A stretch of 64,000 bases of DNA, from positions 1-64,000 of the forward strand of contig NW_026252161.1 in the NCBI RefSeq assembly GCF_025399195.1. Direction: 5' to 3'. Below the pieces are notes generated by a model, which was not told where the DNA came from, ran no database searches, and worked only from the letters and a program-made list of their open reading frames with translations. Positions within the stretch are counted from its first letter, which is position 1; the number at the start of each line of letters is the position of its first letter. This stretch comes from Umbelopsis ramanniana AG. Taxonomy: Eukaryota; Mucoromycota; Umbelopsidomycetes; Umbelopsidales; Umbelopsidaceae. This document shows, one piece after another, positions 1 to 13,573 of this stretch. The translations under genes and the position numbers were made by a program.

Positions 1-871
<871 letters not shown>

Positions 872-1748
872 TTTGAAGAGCTAAAGTGTGAGGAGGGAAG
901 AAAATTTTTTCTGGTCCAAGCTAAAAATTTGGCTGGGGGTCGACGTCATCCCCAGTCTAGTGGCTTGGTAGTCACACTCTTCATGACGTATCAAACTTTG
1001 TTGTATTCAATGCGACGACTTGACTAGGAAGCATAGCAGGATTGATAGAATGTAGGAACCTAAAAGAAAGTAGCTCTTTGAAAAGAAGGAGAATTTTTAA
1101 ATGGTAATAAAAGGTTGTTACAGCTGCAGATAGCATTTGCCTGTGGAACGCGGCGTGTCATTAAAATTGTACCAACACGTTAAGTGATATCACCGCGATG
1201 TCTATGGGCAACAGTGCGAGGTAGAATAAGAGGACTCAACCAGAATTTCGCTGTAGAAAAAATGTTCAAAGCAGCTCCATACAATATGTGATGCGATAAA
1301 TATACTTTATACCGCCAATGATGATTTTTTCATTCTCAAGGAGACGAGATAGCAGGAACATTCGCTATTTCAGAGCGCTATGTATATTGTATATTATTAC
1401 TGAGAGTTCAGTGTAATTCAGGAAGCTTCATAACGCAGTGTTATGTAGAACTTGGATTGTATTGCCTACAATGATCGTGCTAATATCATTCAGGTACATT
1501 TGGATATCATAGAAAAAGCACGAATAAGCAGTTCTCGATCAAGCATATCTCCTTATTTTAAATTGATCCTCAATCTTAATGAACTTATCCTTGTGTAGGG
1601 GCCACTTTACAACCAGGTGGTGGCAATGCAGCTGTTGTTGAAGGCAGTCACTTTTTAACGCGCTCGCGTGACAATTTCGCGTTTGGGAGACATTTTTTGG
1701 GAAAAAGAACCTGGCTCCCAAGATTCAAGCGACGTTCAATCTATCCGC
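872..1748. promoter_or_regulatory. Divergent tef1/top2 intergenic region
   Basis: 877 bp without a convincing ORF. On the tef1 side there are two CRE-like TGACGT cores (about 942-949, reverse, and 984-989). On the top2 side, about 60-90 bp before the ATG, there is a cluster of CGCG words including AACGCG (about 1659) and TTTCGCG (about 1675), which resemble MBF/E2F-type sites expected for an S-phase gene. Site function is inferred from the motifs only. Confidence 0.4.
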
Positions 1749-4700
1749 ATGAGTGACTCTGAAAGTGATTTCGAGGCATCCGGCAGTGATTTTGATGGCT
1801 ATGTTGAACAGGCTCCACCCACTCCAAAGGTAATTACCGCATAGACTGCTTCTGCCCGAAGATTGGGAACAGTTTTACTAAAGTGCGCATACAGCCAAAG
1901 AAGGCGGCGGGGAAAAAGGCAGCTCCAAAGAAGGTAGAAAAGAACGGCAACGTAGCTGCGATGCTTGGCATCACCGCTACAAATGACGAGAATTCCATTC
2001 CAAGCAGCCCTGCCATATCGACCGGCTCCGGTACCCCTAAATCCAAGACTATCGAGGAAATCTATCAGAAAAAGTCACAACTTGAACATATCTTGCTTCG
2101 ACCCGACACATATATCGGTTCCGTTGAAGAGCAGAAGCAAGAGATGTGGATCTATGAAAACGAAAAGATTGTTAAAAAGGAGATTTCCTTTGTACCTGGT
2201 TTATATAAGATTGTCGACGAAATTCTCGTTAATGCTGCAGACAATAAGGTAGGCCTAGTATTTTGAAACCAATTTGGCGAGATTAAACATGTATATTAAA
2301 TCTGGTTGATAGATTCGTGATCCCCAAATGTCGGAAATGCGTGTCGAAGTTGATCGTGCAGAGAACCGTATTTCAGTCTGGAACAACGGTCTAGGTATTC
2401 CGATCGAAATTCACAAAGAAGAGAAAATCTACGTTCCTGAAATGATCTTTGGTCATTTGCTGACTTCATCAAATTATGATGATAATGAGGAAAAACTCTT
2501 CGGTGGACGTAACGGTTATGGCGCCAAACTTTGTAATATCTTCAGCACCGAGTTCATCATCAGGACGGCGGACAAGGAGAGAGGGCTCAAATATGAGCAA
2601 GTGTTCAACGATAATATGTCCAAGAAGAAGGCACCAAAGATCACAAAGAACAGCAAGGGTGAAGAGTACACGGAAATCATCTTCAAGCCAGATCTCAGCA
2701 AATTTGGCTTGACCGAGTTATCGGAAGATTTCGTGAAACTTCTACAGAAGAGAGCCTACGACATGGCTGGATGTGTTAAACGTGAACCTAAGCCTATCAG
2801 AGTGAAGTTTAATAAGGAAAAAATTGCAATCAACGACTTCAAAAAGTACGCCCAGCTCTATACAGATTCAGAAGAACCAACCGATGGTGCCGAAGCACAG
2901 AAAAAGAATATCATGTTCGATGATGGTGCAAAGAACGAACGTTGGCAAGTTGGATTTTCTATCAGTGAGGGACAGTTCACTCAGGTAAGGCATACTTAGA
3001 CTGACACAACGATTTTCGGATAGTTTAAACTAAACTAAACACTATTACTATCTTTAGGTCAGTTTCGTCAACAGCATTTGTACATCAAAAGGTGGAACAC
3101 ACGTCAATGATGTCGCCGATAAAATTGCAAATATCATCAAAAAGAAAGTGGATTCGATGAGGAAAAATGACAAGAGTAACATCAAGACATTCCAAATCAA
3201 AAATCACATGTGTTTGTTCATCAACTGTCTTATTCCCAATCCGTCCTTCGACAATCAGACCAAGGATACGATGAATTTACACAGATCCAAATTCATCAAA
3301 ACAAGCGAGTACACACCAAGCGAAGGATTTATCAAGAAAAGTAAGTTTACATATTTCGAGGAACAGCTCTTTGAAGGAACTACGTTGTACTGACGTCTTT
3401 TTGTATCAGTTCTGAGCAGTGGCATTTGTGATAAGGTCATCAAATGGGCAGAGTTCAAACAGTCACAGCAAATGACCAAGGCTGATGGAACCAGGATCGA
3501 AAGGTATAGACAATCACTCACACTGACATAATACTGCTCACCCCCCTCACACAAACACACGTACTTATTTTCCAATTAGACGTATCAATGTCCCAAAGCT
3601 CGACGATGCCAATCTAGCGGGAGTGAAGGGACAAGGCAAACATTGCACGTTGATTTTGACCGAAGGTGATTCCGCTAAGGCGCTTGTGTTAGGTGGTCTC
3701 TCTGTTGTAGGAAAGGACAAATTCGGTGTATTTCCTTTGCGCGGTAAACTGTTGAACGTACGTGATGCGTCTCAGTCGCAAATCATTGGCAACGCTGAAA
3801 TTCAACATATCAAGACAATCCTTGGATTGAAACATGGCAAGCATTACACTAGTGTTGATGAATTAAGATATGGCAGTCTTATGATCATGACTGATCAAGT
3901 AAGCTGAAGTCTCTCATTGCATAGTATGAGTGTCTACACTGCTTGACTTACTAACTTAACCATAGGATCATGACGGTTCTCATATCAAGGGATTGATCAT
4001 CAACTTCATCGATCAAATGTTTCCTTCGTTACTGGACATTCCTGGCTTTTTACTCGAGTTCATTACTCCCATTATAAAGGTATATCATATTTGACAAACC
4101 GGACGATCTGAACAATTTCAAAAAAATCTAATGCTTTTCTGTAGTGCAAGAGGAAAGGAAGAGATGAAACCATTTCGTTTTATACTATACCAGAGTACCA
4201 GGCATGGGCATTGGCTCACAACAAAAACAAAGAGTGGACACCAAAGTATTTCAAGGTTCGTATGCATTTTACCGCTGTCCAGACTACGAACGGCCACTAA
4301 CGGTGCATATTGCCATAGGGTTTGGGAACTTCAGATAGAAAGGATGCAAGAGAGTATTTTAAAAATTTGGATCTACACAAAAAGACTTTCTGTGTGCCAG
4401 AAGCTGGCGAAAGAGAATTGATTGACATGGCATTCAATAAGAAGAAGACAGCTGAAAGAAAAGAGTGGCTCGCTCAGTATGAGGTTTGTAATGTCTGAAC
4501 GATAGAGTCCTTGAAGGTCTAAATGCTAACATCAATAATGTAGCCTGGTATTTTCATGGACAACAGTGTGAAAGAGATCCGTTTATCCAACTTTATCAAT
4601 CAAGAACTCATGCTTTTCAGTATGGCAGATAACATCAGATCGATTCCTTCCATGGTAGATGGCTTCAAACCTGGTCAACGCAAAGTACTGTTTGGTACAA

Positions 4701-7618
4701 TCAAATCTCGTAAACGTGGCGAAATGAAGGTACGTCTTTCACCATTCCACTGGTAGCTTGAAAGCACAACATCTCTGACCAGGTTAGCAATAGGTTGCGC
4801 AATTAGCATCCGCCGTGTCTGAAATCACTAGGTATCATCACGGAGAACAAAGTGTGCAAGCTACTATTGTAGGTATGGCGCAGGACTTCGTCGGAAGCAA
4901 CAACATCAATTTGCTGGTGCCCTCTGGTCAGTTTGGTACTCGTCATCAGGTTCGTGTCCACAAAAGCCATATATTCATTGAATGCCCCCCATATTGATTT
5001 TCGATGCGCAGGGAGGAAAAGATGCTGCCAGTGCTCGTTATATCAACACCAAGCTATCAAAGATCTCCAGAACCGTCTTCCATGTAGACGACGATCCTTT
5101 ATTGCAATATGAGATAGAGGAAAACAAATCCGTTGAGCCAAAATGGTATATACCTATTCTTCCCATGGTACTCGTGAACGGTGCGGAAGGTATCGGTACT
5201 GGTAAGTATCCTGAACCTTCTTCTCATGGTGTTATTTCAATGGTCTAACTTGATCTCGATTAGGTTGGAGTACTTCAATTCCAAACTATAATCCAAAGGA
5301 TATTGTGGACAATTTGTTCAGAATGATGGAAGACGAAGAAGTTGTTCCAATGATACCATGGTATCGCGGTTTCAAGGTATGCACACATTTCGTTTTGCAT
5401 CTGTTCAGCAACCAAATCCTGACTTGTCAATTGGCCGCAGGGAGAAATATCAAATGCTGGGGATAATAAATTCGGTGTATCTGGAATTGCCCAGGTCAAC
5501 GATGATGCTACTGTTACCATCTCTGAGCTGCCCGTTCGAATGTGGACTCGTCAGTTCAAGGAACAGCTAGAAATGATGCGTGATCCTAAAGACAAGAAGC
5601 CAGAAGTGACTATTCAGGTAGATATAATAACCCTTCAGATGGACCATTAACACCATATCCAACTGATTATGTATGCTCATTTCATTCTTCAGGATTTCTT
5701 CGATAACTGCACTGACAGCTTTGTAGAATTTACTCTATACCTTTCCGATGACGCTTTGGCCAAAGTAGACAGACAAGGCCCATTAGCAACTTTCAAGCTC
5801 CAGAATAACATCACCACTAGCAATATGGTGTGCTTTGATAGCGAAGGACGCCTAAAGAGATATGACTCGGCAGAGTCCATTCTGAAGGAATTCTATGACC
5901 TGCGTTTATCTTATTACCAAAAGCGAAAGGTACAGTCAGCAATGCTCTTAAGTTAGACAGCCTCTCAAGCGATGCTAACATTCCTATCTTCGTGAACAGG
6001 CTCGCTTGCTTGAACGACTTCAGGATGAATATGAGCGCTTAGACAACAAGTCCAAGTTCATTGAACTTGTGATTGAGAAGAAGCTTGTTTATGTGAATCG
6101 CAATGAACAAGATGTCATTAAAGACTTTGAGAAATATGATCTTAAGCGCATCTATCCCAAGAAGGACGTCAAGCATGATATTCTCGCCCAAGAAGACGAC
6201 GAACGAGAGGAATCTCCATCTGATGAACAAATCTCATCGACAAATGATTCAGGTTACGACTACTTATTTGAAATCAATGTCAGAGGATTTACCCGCCAAA
6301 AGGTTAGTGCGTAGACATCAAATCAATGGTTACATCTTTGTTCTTACATGTGTATTAGCTGGAGAGCCTTCGAAGGCAGCGTATGAAGAAGATGGAGGAG
6401 ATTCAGATTTGCCTTGATAAGTCGCCAAAAACTTTCTGGAAGGATGATCTGACACTCTTCCTTAAAGAATGGGAGGTATGTTGACTTTACTCTTTCTTGC
6501 GACATTATCGCAATTAGAAGCGGGGCACTGACAGTATGGTCTTCTATATGATAGGATATGCTTGAAGAAGATGCTAGTCTGGCTGAACTGGGCAAGCCAA
6601 AGACTAACAACAGCAAACAAAGACGTTATAAGCCTAGAGCACCTAGACCGAAGAAGAAGGATGATAACGCCGTCAAGGTTGAAACACCAGACGCAGGAAC
6701 ACCAGACTCAACTACTAAGGGTGAGTCCGATTACATATGCTGTTGGCAATGCAGTTTTTACTGATGACGTTCCTAAGCAGCCAAGTCCACCAAAAAAGCG
6801 AAGCAATCAAAGCTTGATGGTATGTTCAAAAATGTTGCTGATGGCGACACAGCCAGTCCAATCGACGACTCTGCAATGATTGGTGGCCCTGATATCTTTA
6901 TGGATCAACTGGAGTCGATGCAAGACATGCAGTTTGATTACAACTTTGATGACCCAGGTACGTTAAATCGCGATTACCTGGCAACGAGCCGTTCTTTTTG
7001 AATAACGCTTTGTTTCACCATGTAGAGCCGTCACCTCCTGTCAATGACTCTATACCAGCTTCTCCCGCAGGTGCCATTACTGATAATACTGTGAGTGAGC
7101 GGCCCTCCGATACGGATGCATCGGCTGCTGCTTCGCCGAACCCTGTCATCGCCAGTCCCGTGAATACGCTTCCGGATCCTGTTATTCCTGAAGCTACCGG
7201 TGCTGTCAAACAGACCAAGAAGAGAAGTCGAGTTGAAGCTGATACAACTTCCAAATCAAAAAAGAAACGAACCGATCATGACGATGATTCTGGTGACTCG
7301 GAAGAGAAAATGAAAAAGAAACCTGCAGTTGAGGAAGCTACTACGGTTGAAAAAGAGACAGTGGCTGCACCACCCGCTAGCTCCCAGCTGGACGATATCG
7401 ACCCATTTGATTACCCGTTTGATGCCACACCAATTCAATCACTCACAAAAAATGGCAAAAAGGCTGCTCCCAAAGGCAAACCCGCATCCACGTCAGTGCC
7501 ATCAAAACCTTCCAGAGCTGTGAAGGCCAAAGTCAAGTACGTTGAGATTGTCAGTGATGACGATGATGACGACGATGGTGATGCATACAACGATGATCAC
7601 GGCGATGACAGCGACTAA
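1749..7618 (+). CDS. top2: DNA topoisomerase II
   Basis: Type IIA topoisomerase, the nuclear enzyme that passes one DNA duplex through another and resolves sister chromatids. Twenty exons: 1749-1829, 1895-2248, 2313-2984, 3058-3340, 3410-3503, 3580-3898, 3966-4079, 4145-4255, 4319-4483, 4544-4729, 4794-4949, 5012-5201, 5264-5376, 5441-5617, 5693-5929, 6000-6302, 6359-6475, 6555-6720, 6781-6957, 7026-7618; phases agree throughout and give 1535 aa. Visible motifs: GHKL ATPase NNGLGIP (about 169-175) and GGRNGYGAK (about 209-217), [14 protein letters not shown] (about 523) and DQDHDG (about 600-605), and the active-site tyrosine in AASARYINT (about Tyr855). The C-terminal 300 residues are low-complexity, first Lys-rich and then strongly acidic, as usual for the regulatory tail. 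An AATAAA lies near 7654. Confidence 0.98.
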
Positions 7619-7806
7619 ATATAAAACAATCACCTTACGATATCCTGAAGAATAATAAAACGTGCTCATCATGAAATATTTTCATCAAAGTCTGTTCTCT
7701 TTTATTCATGTGGTTCAAGTGAACCTCAAGCTGGGATGAATCTGTATAAGCAAAAAAACCAAACTGCAGTGCATCTGTTATTCAAGTGAATTGAATTATG
7801 TATAGT

Positions 7807-8732
7807 TTAGCAAGGGTTCTCAGCACTGGAAACCTTGGTGTTGAGAATAAGTGCGACAATAAGTCCATAAAGACCCAAAACTTCAGCGAAAATGAGAATC
7901 AAGATCTGTGAAAGAAAAATTTGATTAGAATATGTCAAACAGTTTGCAAGACGTGAGTTGCGAACTTACCATTCCGACAAACATACGAGGCTGTTGTGCA
8001 GTAGCGCGGACACCAGCGTCACCAGTGATACCAATGGCAAAACCAGCAGCTAAGGCAGAGAGACCAACGGACAGACCAGCACCAAACTGGACGAAACCAC
8101 TGTAAAGAGACTGCTTCACTGCCACTATATACGAAAGCAGAAAACAATGAGTAAAGCGGTTCAGGCTGGTTTTTCAAATGAAGATCAAAGACTTACATCC
8201 ACTGGACAGAAGTACTGCAACGACGACACCATAAATACCCAAGATACCAGCCATGACAACGGGGACGAAGCATCTGATGATCAAGTCAGGACGAAGGACA
8301 CCAATAGCGGAGAGACCGACACCAGCCTTAGCGGTACCATAAGCGGCACCAAGACCTGTCAAAAAGTGAATTGGGTAATTAGTAAAACGTGTTATGTGAA
8401 GATATTTTGGAATGTCACGGTAATGTAAAGTATGAAACTAAACAAAATGAACGATTATGCAATAACCGTTCAAGTGGTGTTCGAACGTAGGATCAACCAC
8501 CTAAGAACGCGAAAAAGTCGACTATGACACCTGCTATAGGTATAATCACTATAGAGATGATAAAGAAACGTAAAAACTTACAACAGAAGACAATGGCAGC
8601 TGTGCAGCCCATTGTGCCGAAGAAAGGTGCGTAGACAGGACTGTAAACACGGAAACAAGATGAGTCGGATGGTTATACATTGTACTATTCGTTCACTTGC
8701 AGTGAGTAAAACACGCACCAGTAATCAGCCAT
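7807..8732 (-). CDS. vma3: V-type ATPase proteolipid subunit c
   Basis: Forms the proton-carrying rotor ring in the V0 sector of the vacuolar ATPase. Exons on the minus strand: 8719-8732, 8582-8640, 8197-8355, 7970-8124, 7807-7905, giving 161 aa, the family's normal length. The protein starts [17 protein letters not shown], continues [13 protein letters not shown] and [12 protein letters not shown], and has four membrane helices. The proton-binding glutamate is present in [20 protein letters not shown] of helix 4. The first coding exon is only 14 nt and the intron between 8355 and 8582 is unusually long for this window (226 bp). It faces away from the XRCC4-like gene with only about 125-225 bp between them. 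Confidence 0.96.
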
Positions 8733-8957
8733 TTCGATAAATGTGTTGGAGATGTGAAGGGCAAAAGACTTCGCTTGGTATAGCTATGTCAGTAAAAGTT
8801 GGCCCAGCTTTAGCGAAATGTCAAGCAACTTTGTGACGTAGTCCATTTTTTTTCAATGTCAAAATTAAAATATGTCCTGCGTCGACAGCGTCGAATATGT
8901 CTCTGTGTTGAGCACCCAACCTTAAAGTGCAAAGTCGAATGTACCGCTTACTATTTA

Positions 8958-10584
8958 ATGACGCAAAACTATTACTACAAGCATGAAGTTCAGGGTGGCC
9001 ATGTATACATACATTGCAAATGGTTGAACGATGTTTCGTTGGAAGCCGATTCCACCCAGATAATATGCGAAATATCGCTTTCCGATACGACTGCCTTCTG
9101 GCATACTCAAGGTAAACAAATTGGCCCAATATATCCTACCCATTCATCCAGAGCTCACACTATTTTATATGATGAATAGTCACTATGGCAGACATCCTTC
9201 GCTTCAGATCTTTACATATTGATGTGGACCTTTGGAAACAATTGATCCAAGCAGCTCTTGTTGGAAATTCGGAGTTCAGAGGAGAGCCTCTAGATCGAAG
9301 GCTGGACTTTTCAAAGCCTCAATGCACTATTTCATGGGTGAGCCGTTTGGAAGGCTCTATTGATGTAAGACGTTGCCTTTTTTTTTTATCCCTAGGACGT
9401 AGTTCATTGAAGTATCTAGATCACTGAACTCTTCCATTTCTAGCTGCAAATTGCCGAAGTCACGTTAGAGCGAAGTCAAGATAAAGACACACCCAGCCAA
9501 TGGAAGTCTTTGTTAAATGATCTCTTCGACGATGAAATGTATCTAAAGGTAGAGTAAATTGGTATGTTGAACACTGATCAATTGCTTCTGACCGTTTGAG
9601 ATCGGATTATTTAGGAATCGAGAGATGCCATGATGACTAGGATAAAAGGGCTGGAGGAGACGTGCGAGCAATTGAAACACGCAGCGGAGAGAATCGTTCG
9701 TGATAAGCTGGATGCTGAATTATTACTTATGGACAAGGTAAAGTCTACTACACATGCTTCCATAAGCTTACCCACGATATTAATGTGTGCCACAATATAG
9801 TTCAAGTTGATTCTGAATGCGAAGAAACGCAAGATAAAGAATCTGACTACGGTCCTTCAAAATGCTGGTATGCGAACACTCTTTATACTACATGTTGGCA
9901 TAGACTTTTCTAACACTTCTTGGTAGATCTTTTGCAATCAAATGAGCCTCCCTTAGCTGGAGCATCCAATTCGCCTGCTGTGGGATCCACATCTGCATCT
10001 ATGTCCAACACGCAAACTGCATTGACCAGAAGAGATAAAGGCAAAAGGTTATTATTGTTCTCAACCCTCAATGGTTTTTAGTCGTGGTGTTGACGTTCTC
10101 GTTTAGAAAACGAACTCAAAGCCATGATATTATCGGCGAAGGGTCTTCTTTATCTCAAACCGGATCTCAACCAACACCCAAGCGGAAACCAACCACGTAA
10201 GTTGGTTAAATTGATATAAGTACGAACTTGAGAGCAGATACTGACTTATGTCATAGGCGTAAACGCTCACCGTCTGCCACACCATCGTTGGAAGAGCTCA
10301 CAACAGATTCTCCATTTAAAACAAATATAAAAATGGAACCCAGTGATAAAGTCGACAGACCATCAAAGTCATTCCATGTTAGCAACGAAAGCTATCAATT
10401 TAATCCATCGCCTAATCGCATGCCTGCTTCTCCATCTCCTCAAAAACTCGCAACAGTACAAGAGGAGGAAATAATTTCTTCAGCACCAGCGGGACATGAT
10501 GACAATTTCTCGTCGTTGTTAGACGATGATGACCTTGCTGTTCGTCCTCGAAATGTTCGGACTTCTCGAAGAAAGAAACGCTAA
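8958..10584 (+). CDS. XRCC4-like non-homologous end-joining factor
   Basis: XRCC4 is the coiled-coil scaffold of DNA ligase IV in double-strand break repair. Exons: 8958-9111, 9192-9364, 9444-9548, 9615-9737, 9801-9867, 9927-10047, 10107-10196, 10257-10584, about 386 aa. The head (about 1-110) contains the beta-strand pattern ending in TTAFWHTQ, matching the HSAWTG region of animal XRCC4. Residues about 145-205 form a predicted coiled coil; DKLDAELL followed by FKLILNAKKRKIKNL aligns with the ligase IV-binding stretch of human XRCC4 (FILVLNEKKTKIRSL). The tail is basic and Ser/Pro-rich with a KRKR-type nuclear signal. The start is uncertain: an in-frame ATG at 8856 would add 34 residues. The ATG at 9185 is in an intron and is not used. 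Recognition comes from the coiled coil and head pattern, not overall similarity. Confidence 0.8.
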
Positions 10585-11357
10585 ATTATCAAAAATGTAT
10601 AGAATACTACTATCTAGACCTAATTACTTCATTAATGATACCGTCATAATACGAGTTGTGTTACTACTTTGTATTGACTGTATCGTGGACAAACAAATGA
10701 CAATGTACCATTATCTTCTAGTTTCTCCATGTCTATATCTCACGGAAAATAAGAAGTCGCTGTCATTATCGACATCAGTCTGCTTCGTTTCCCTTCAACC
10801 AGCCCATATAATTTTACGGAGGCTTTGTAATATACGGTTTATCTTGGTTACATCTTGGAGAAACCTCCGCTCATTGAGAACTGGTCCGTTTCGTACGAGC
10901 TGGCAAACTGAGAGTGTAAATTTGTAATTTTGTGCCCCACATCAACATTTAAATACTCAATATGCCCTGCTCGTCGCGATGAAATCAACATACAGAACAT
11001 CTTTATTTGATTTCTTAAGCTGAGTAAGTACTAACATGGCGAGAACTATCACTCTAATGCTGAAAGTGTTTTTGTTGCATTTCCGTTATAGATCATTGAT
11101 CAATAATGCCTAGAATTGTGATTCCAGCCGGGCTTAAAGCAAAAGAAAATAGCCGTCGCCGATGAAAGCGACAAACACTAAGCAAGCTGGTTCAGCGGCT
11201 CAAACCAGAAAAATAAAAAAGTTCGTAAATGAGCTGAACGTAACTCTGCGACGGGCCATTCTTAATTGGCTGAAGAAAAATCGATATAACACCCGAATTT
11301 TTTAATCTATAGATTTGATAGTAACCTTCTTCTTTGCAATCTTTACTTTACGCAATT
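10585..11357. other. Intergenic region before the deacetylase-like gene
   Basis: 773 bp holding the 3' UTR of the XRCC4-like gene and the upstream region of the NodB-like gene. Short ORFs occur but none has splice partners or recognisable protein character. No RNA gene or repeat was seen. Confidence 0.5.
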
Positions 11358-12641
11358 ATGCTTGGTTCGAAGATTCAGACCCTAGTTGGCTTGGGTAATG
11401 AAATGATTTTTTATCAAATCGTGATGCTGTCAATGATTTCATAATTCTAATCGATCATGTTCGCTAGCTGGCTTGCTAGTTGCCGGTTTACCTTCCATCG
11501 TAACCGCTGATGATGGTAAGATTTAAATGTACAACATAATACCACTATAGCGATCATTTAGTCTGATATTTCCAATGAGATAGGCTCTTTGACCCTTCCT
11601 GTATGGAATCACCCAACCGGCATTGCTGGTGGACCGGTTCCTCAAGTCACAGCCTGTGCCAATTCCGGAAACATTGCAGTCACCTATGTAAGTCCTCCTT
11701 GCCATTCTCCAGGATTTAGTAAAACTGTATCTAACTTGCAGATTTTGATGTTTCGAATATAGAATGAAGGGCCCAGTGACGTTACGGCCAAGGTCCTTAA
11801 CGGTCTTAAAAACAGCCAGGCCAAGGCTAACTTCTTCGTCAACGCCACTTGGTTATATACTCAACAATATGCTATGATGCTCCAACGTGCTTATAACGAT
11901 GGTCACTTCATTGGCATGACCTACCGTGTTCCTTCTGACAACCCCAGTGCTATGACCGATGCTCAAATCATTCAGGATATCACTAACACTGCCAAGATCA
12001 TTCAGACTTTGATCGGTGTTTCTCCCAAATATGTTCGCCTCCACTACTCTAGCACTCCTGACACCCGCACTGAGCGTATTTTGTCAGATCTCGGCTTTAC
12101 CCTTGTAGGATACAATTTGGACACCATGGACTATAAATTCAAGGAGAATCCTGCTGGAGTTGCCGACCTGTACAAAACTACTTTCGCAAAGCAGTTGGAA
12201 ACCTACGACAGCAAGGGTTCCTTCATCAGTGTTCAATATGATATCCCCGATACTGGCAGTTACCTAGCCATCAATGATGTTATTAAGACCATTCACGACA
12301 ACGGATACACGATGGTACGATTGGATGGATGTTTGAACGACAAATCACCTTACAAGACAGGTACGTTTTTTCTCTTCACTTTTGAGCACATTTTTTGTAC
12401 ATAACATTAATAATATTTCTAATTTTCAGCCGCTGATGCTAAGACTTTCGTTGGAGACAAGTTCTCGTTTGGCACTGCTGGCTACAAGCAAGGTCAAACC
12501 CCGTCGTCAGCAGATACTAGTGAAGTCTCAACCACCGTCGAAGGTGAAAGCAAGAAGACTAGTTCTTCATCTACCATTACTGGATCCATGGCTCTTATTT
12601 CCCTTACTTCCTTGGCCGCGTTTGTCTTTGGCCGTCTTTAG
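11358..12641 (+). CDS. GPI-anchored polysaccharide deacetylase-fold protein, active site lost
   Basis: Relative of fungal chitin deacetylases (NodB domain, carbohydrate esterase family 4). Exons: 11358-11394, 11468-11515, 11584-11687, 11763-12360, 12430-12641, 332 aa. Residues 1 to about 27 form a signal peptide; the NodB domain spans about 55-265; then comes a Ser/Thr-rich linker and a hydrophobic tail (about 314-332) typical of a GPI-anchor signal, so the protein should sit at the cell surface. The fold is well conserved (KANFFVNATW, GVSPKYVR, LGFTLVGYNLDTMDY), but every catalytic motif is altered: TYDDGP is TYNEGP (64-67), the metal-binding SHTWSH is MTYRVP (115-120), RPPYG is RLHYS (155-159) and the late catalytic His is Tyr222. 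I infer a non-enzymatic cell-wall role such as chitin/chitosan binding. Confidence 0.88.
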
Positions 12642-13573
12642 ACCATAAACAAGTTGCAAAAAATAATTCATACTGTCTAATTTAGCGGAGGTAGAAGACC
12701 GAACGCTACAATTTCATTATACGAGACGTGGATCCTGGATTGTCACACCCTCCCACCCCTTCAATTGTTGTTTATCAGTGATCGAGAGATGATAGAGTTT
12801 ATTGATGATCAAATAATAATTACTCTCGAAATAAACTCAAAAGATGTGAACACAACCCCACTTGACGAAGTATACATGGCTTTTCAAAATAATTTGCGCC
12901 CATTTCCATTTGCGCCCCCTGACATACATTTGTGAAAAGTTAAAAAATATTATACAAAACTTAAGAACCCGGTGGAGGAAGCGCTTTTGAAGGCGATAAA
13001 AGACGCATGTGGAATTGGCCGTATTGAGAGTAACATGTAACGCGCAAAGACCGCTAGCATTGATACTTACAGAGTTTACATCCGATATCTTCTCAATAAC
13101 TTGAGCACTCATCGTCGAAATATGTCACCGTTGTCAGCTTCATGAGCTGGAAAAGATCAGAGCTGTTGACAAATATTTTACCACAATGTCTGAATATTTC
13201 AAAATTGTAGCACAGAGTGATACGAATGCCAGCAAAAATGTGGACTGGATAGTTCCATAGGTATGGACGGGTGACGGCCGCTCAGCAACGGCCTACGACC
13301 TCATCTGACAACCTCAACATCATCGCTGCAACGAATTCAGTTACTCTCCTATGAGAGGTTCAGATATTTTTACGCTAGTCGGTAGGACACTTCTCATTTT
13401 TTAAAACACTACATCAAAATTATCCCCAATTATTCACAAACCATCAGTACTCAAAAATTGAAGCTTGAAGCAAGGTGACTGCTTTCGCACAACGACGCTC
13501 TCTTTTTTTTTTTTTTGACCTGTCCACTACCTACCTACCTGCAATTTCGGTCCTGTCTGATAAATAATTCGCA
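12642..13573. other. Intergenic region between deacetylase-like gene and SPB4
   Basis: 932 bp. A minus-strand ATG at 13112 opens a short ORF (begins MSAQVIEKISDVNS, then a GTAAGT), which could be the first exon of a very small gene, but I found no convincing second exon. The SPB4 side has an A/T-rich promoter, a T11 run near 13506 and a short ACCT repeat near 13530. Confidence 0.35.

Noticed and set aside
6781-6879. Alternative reading of the topoisomerase II tail exon (SPPKKRSNQ...)
   Set aside because: Leads to a stop; the donor after position 6720 (AAGG|GTGAGT) restores the other frame, which continues to the proper C-terminus.
9185-9427. ATG at 9185 as start of a separate gene
   Set aside because: It lies in the first intron of the XRCC4-like gene; splicing 9111 to 9192 joins the head domain in frame.
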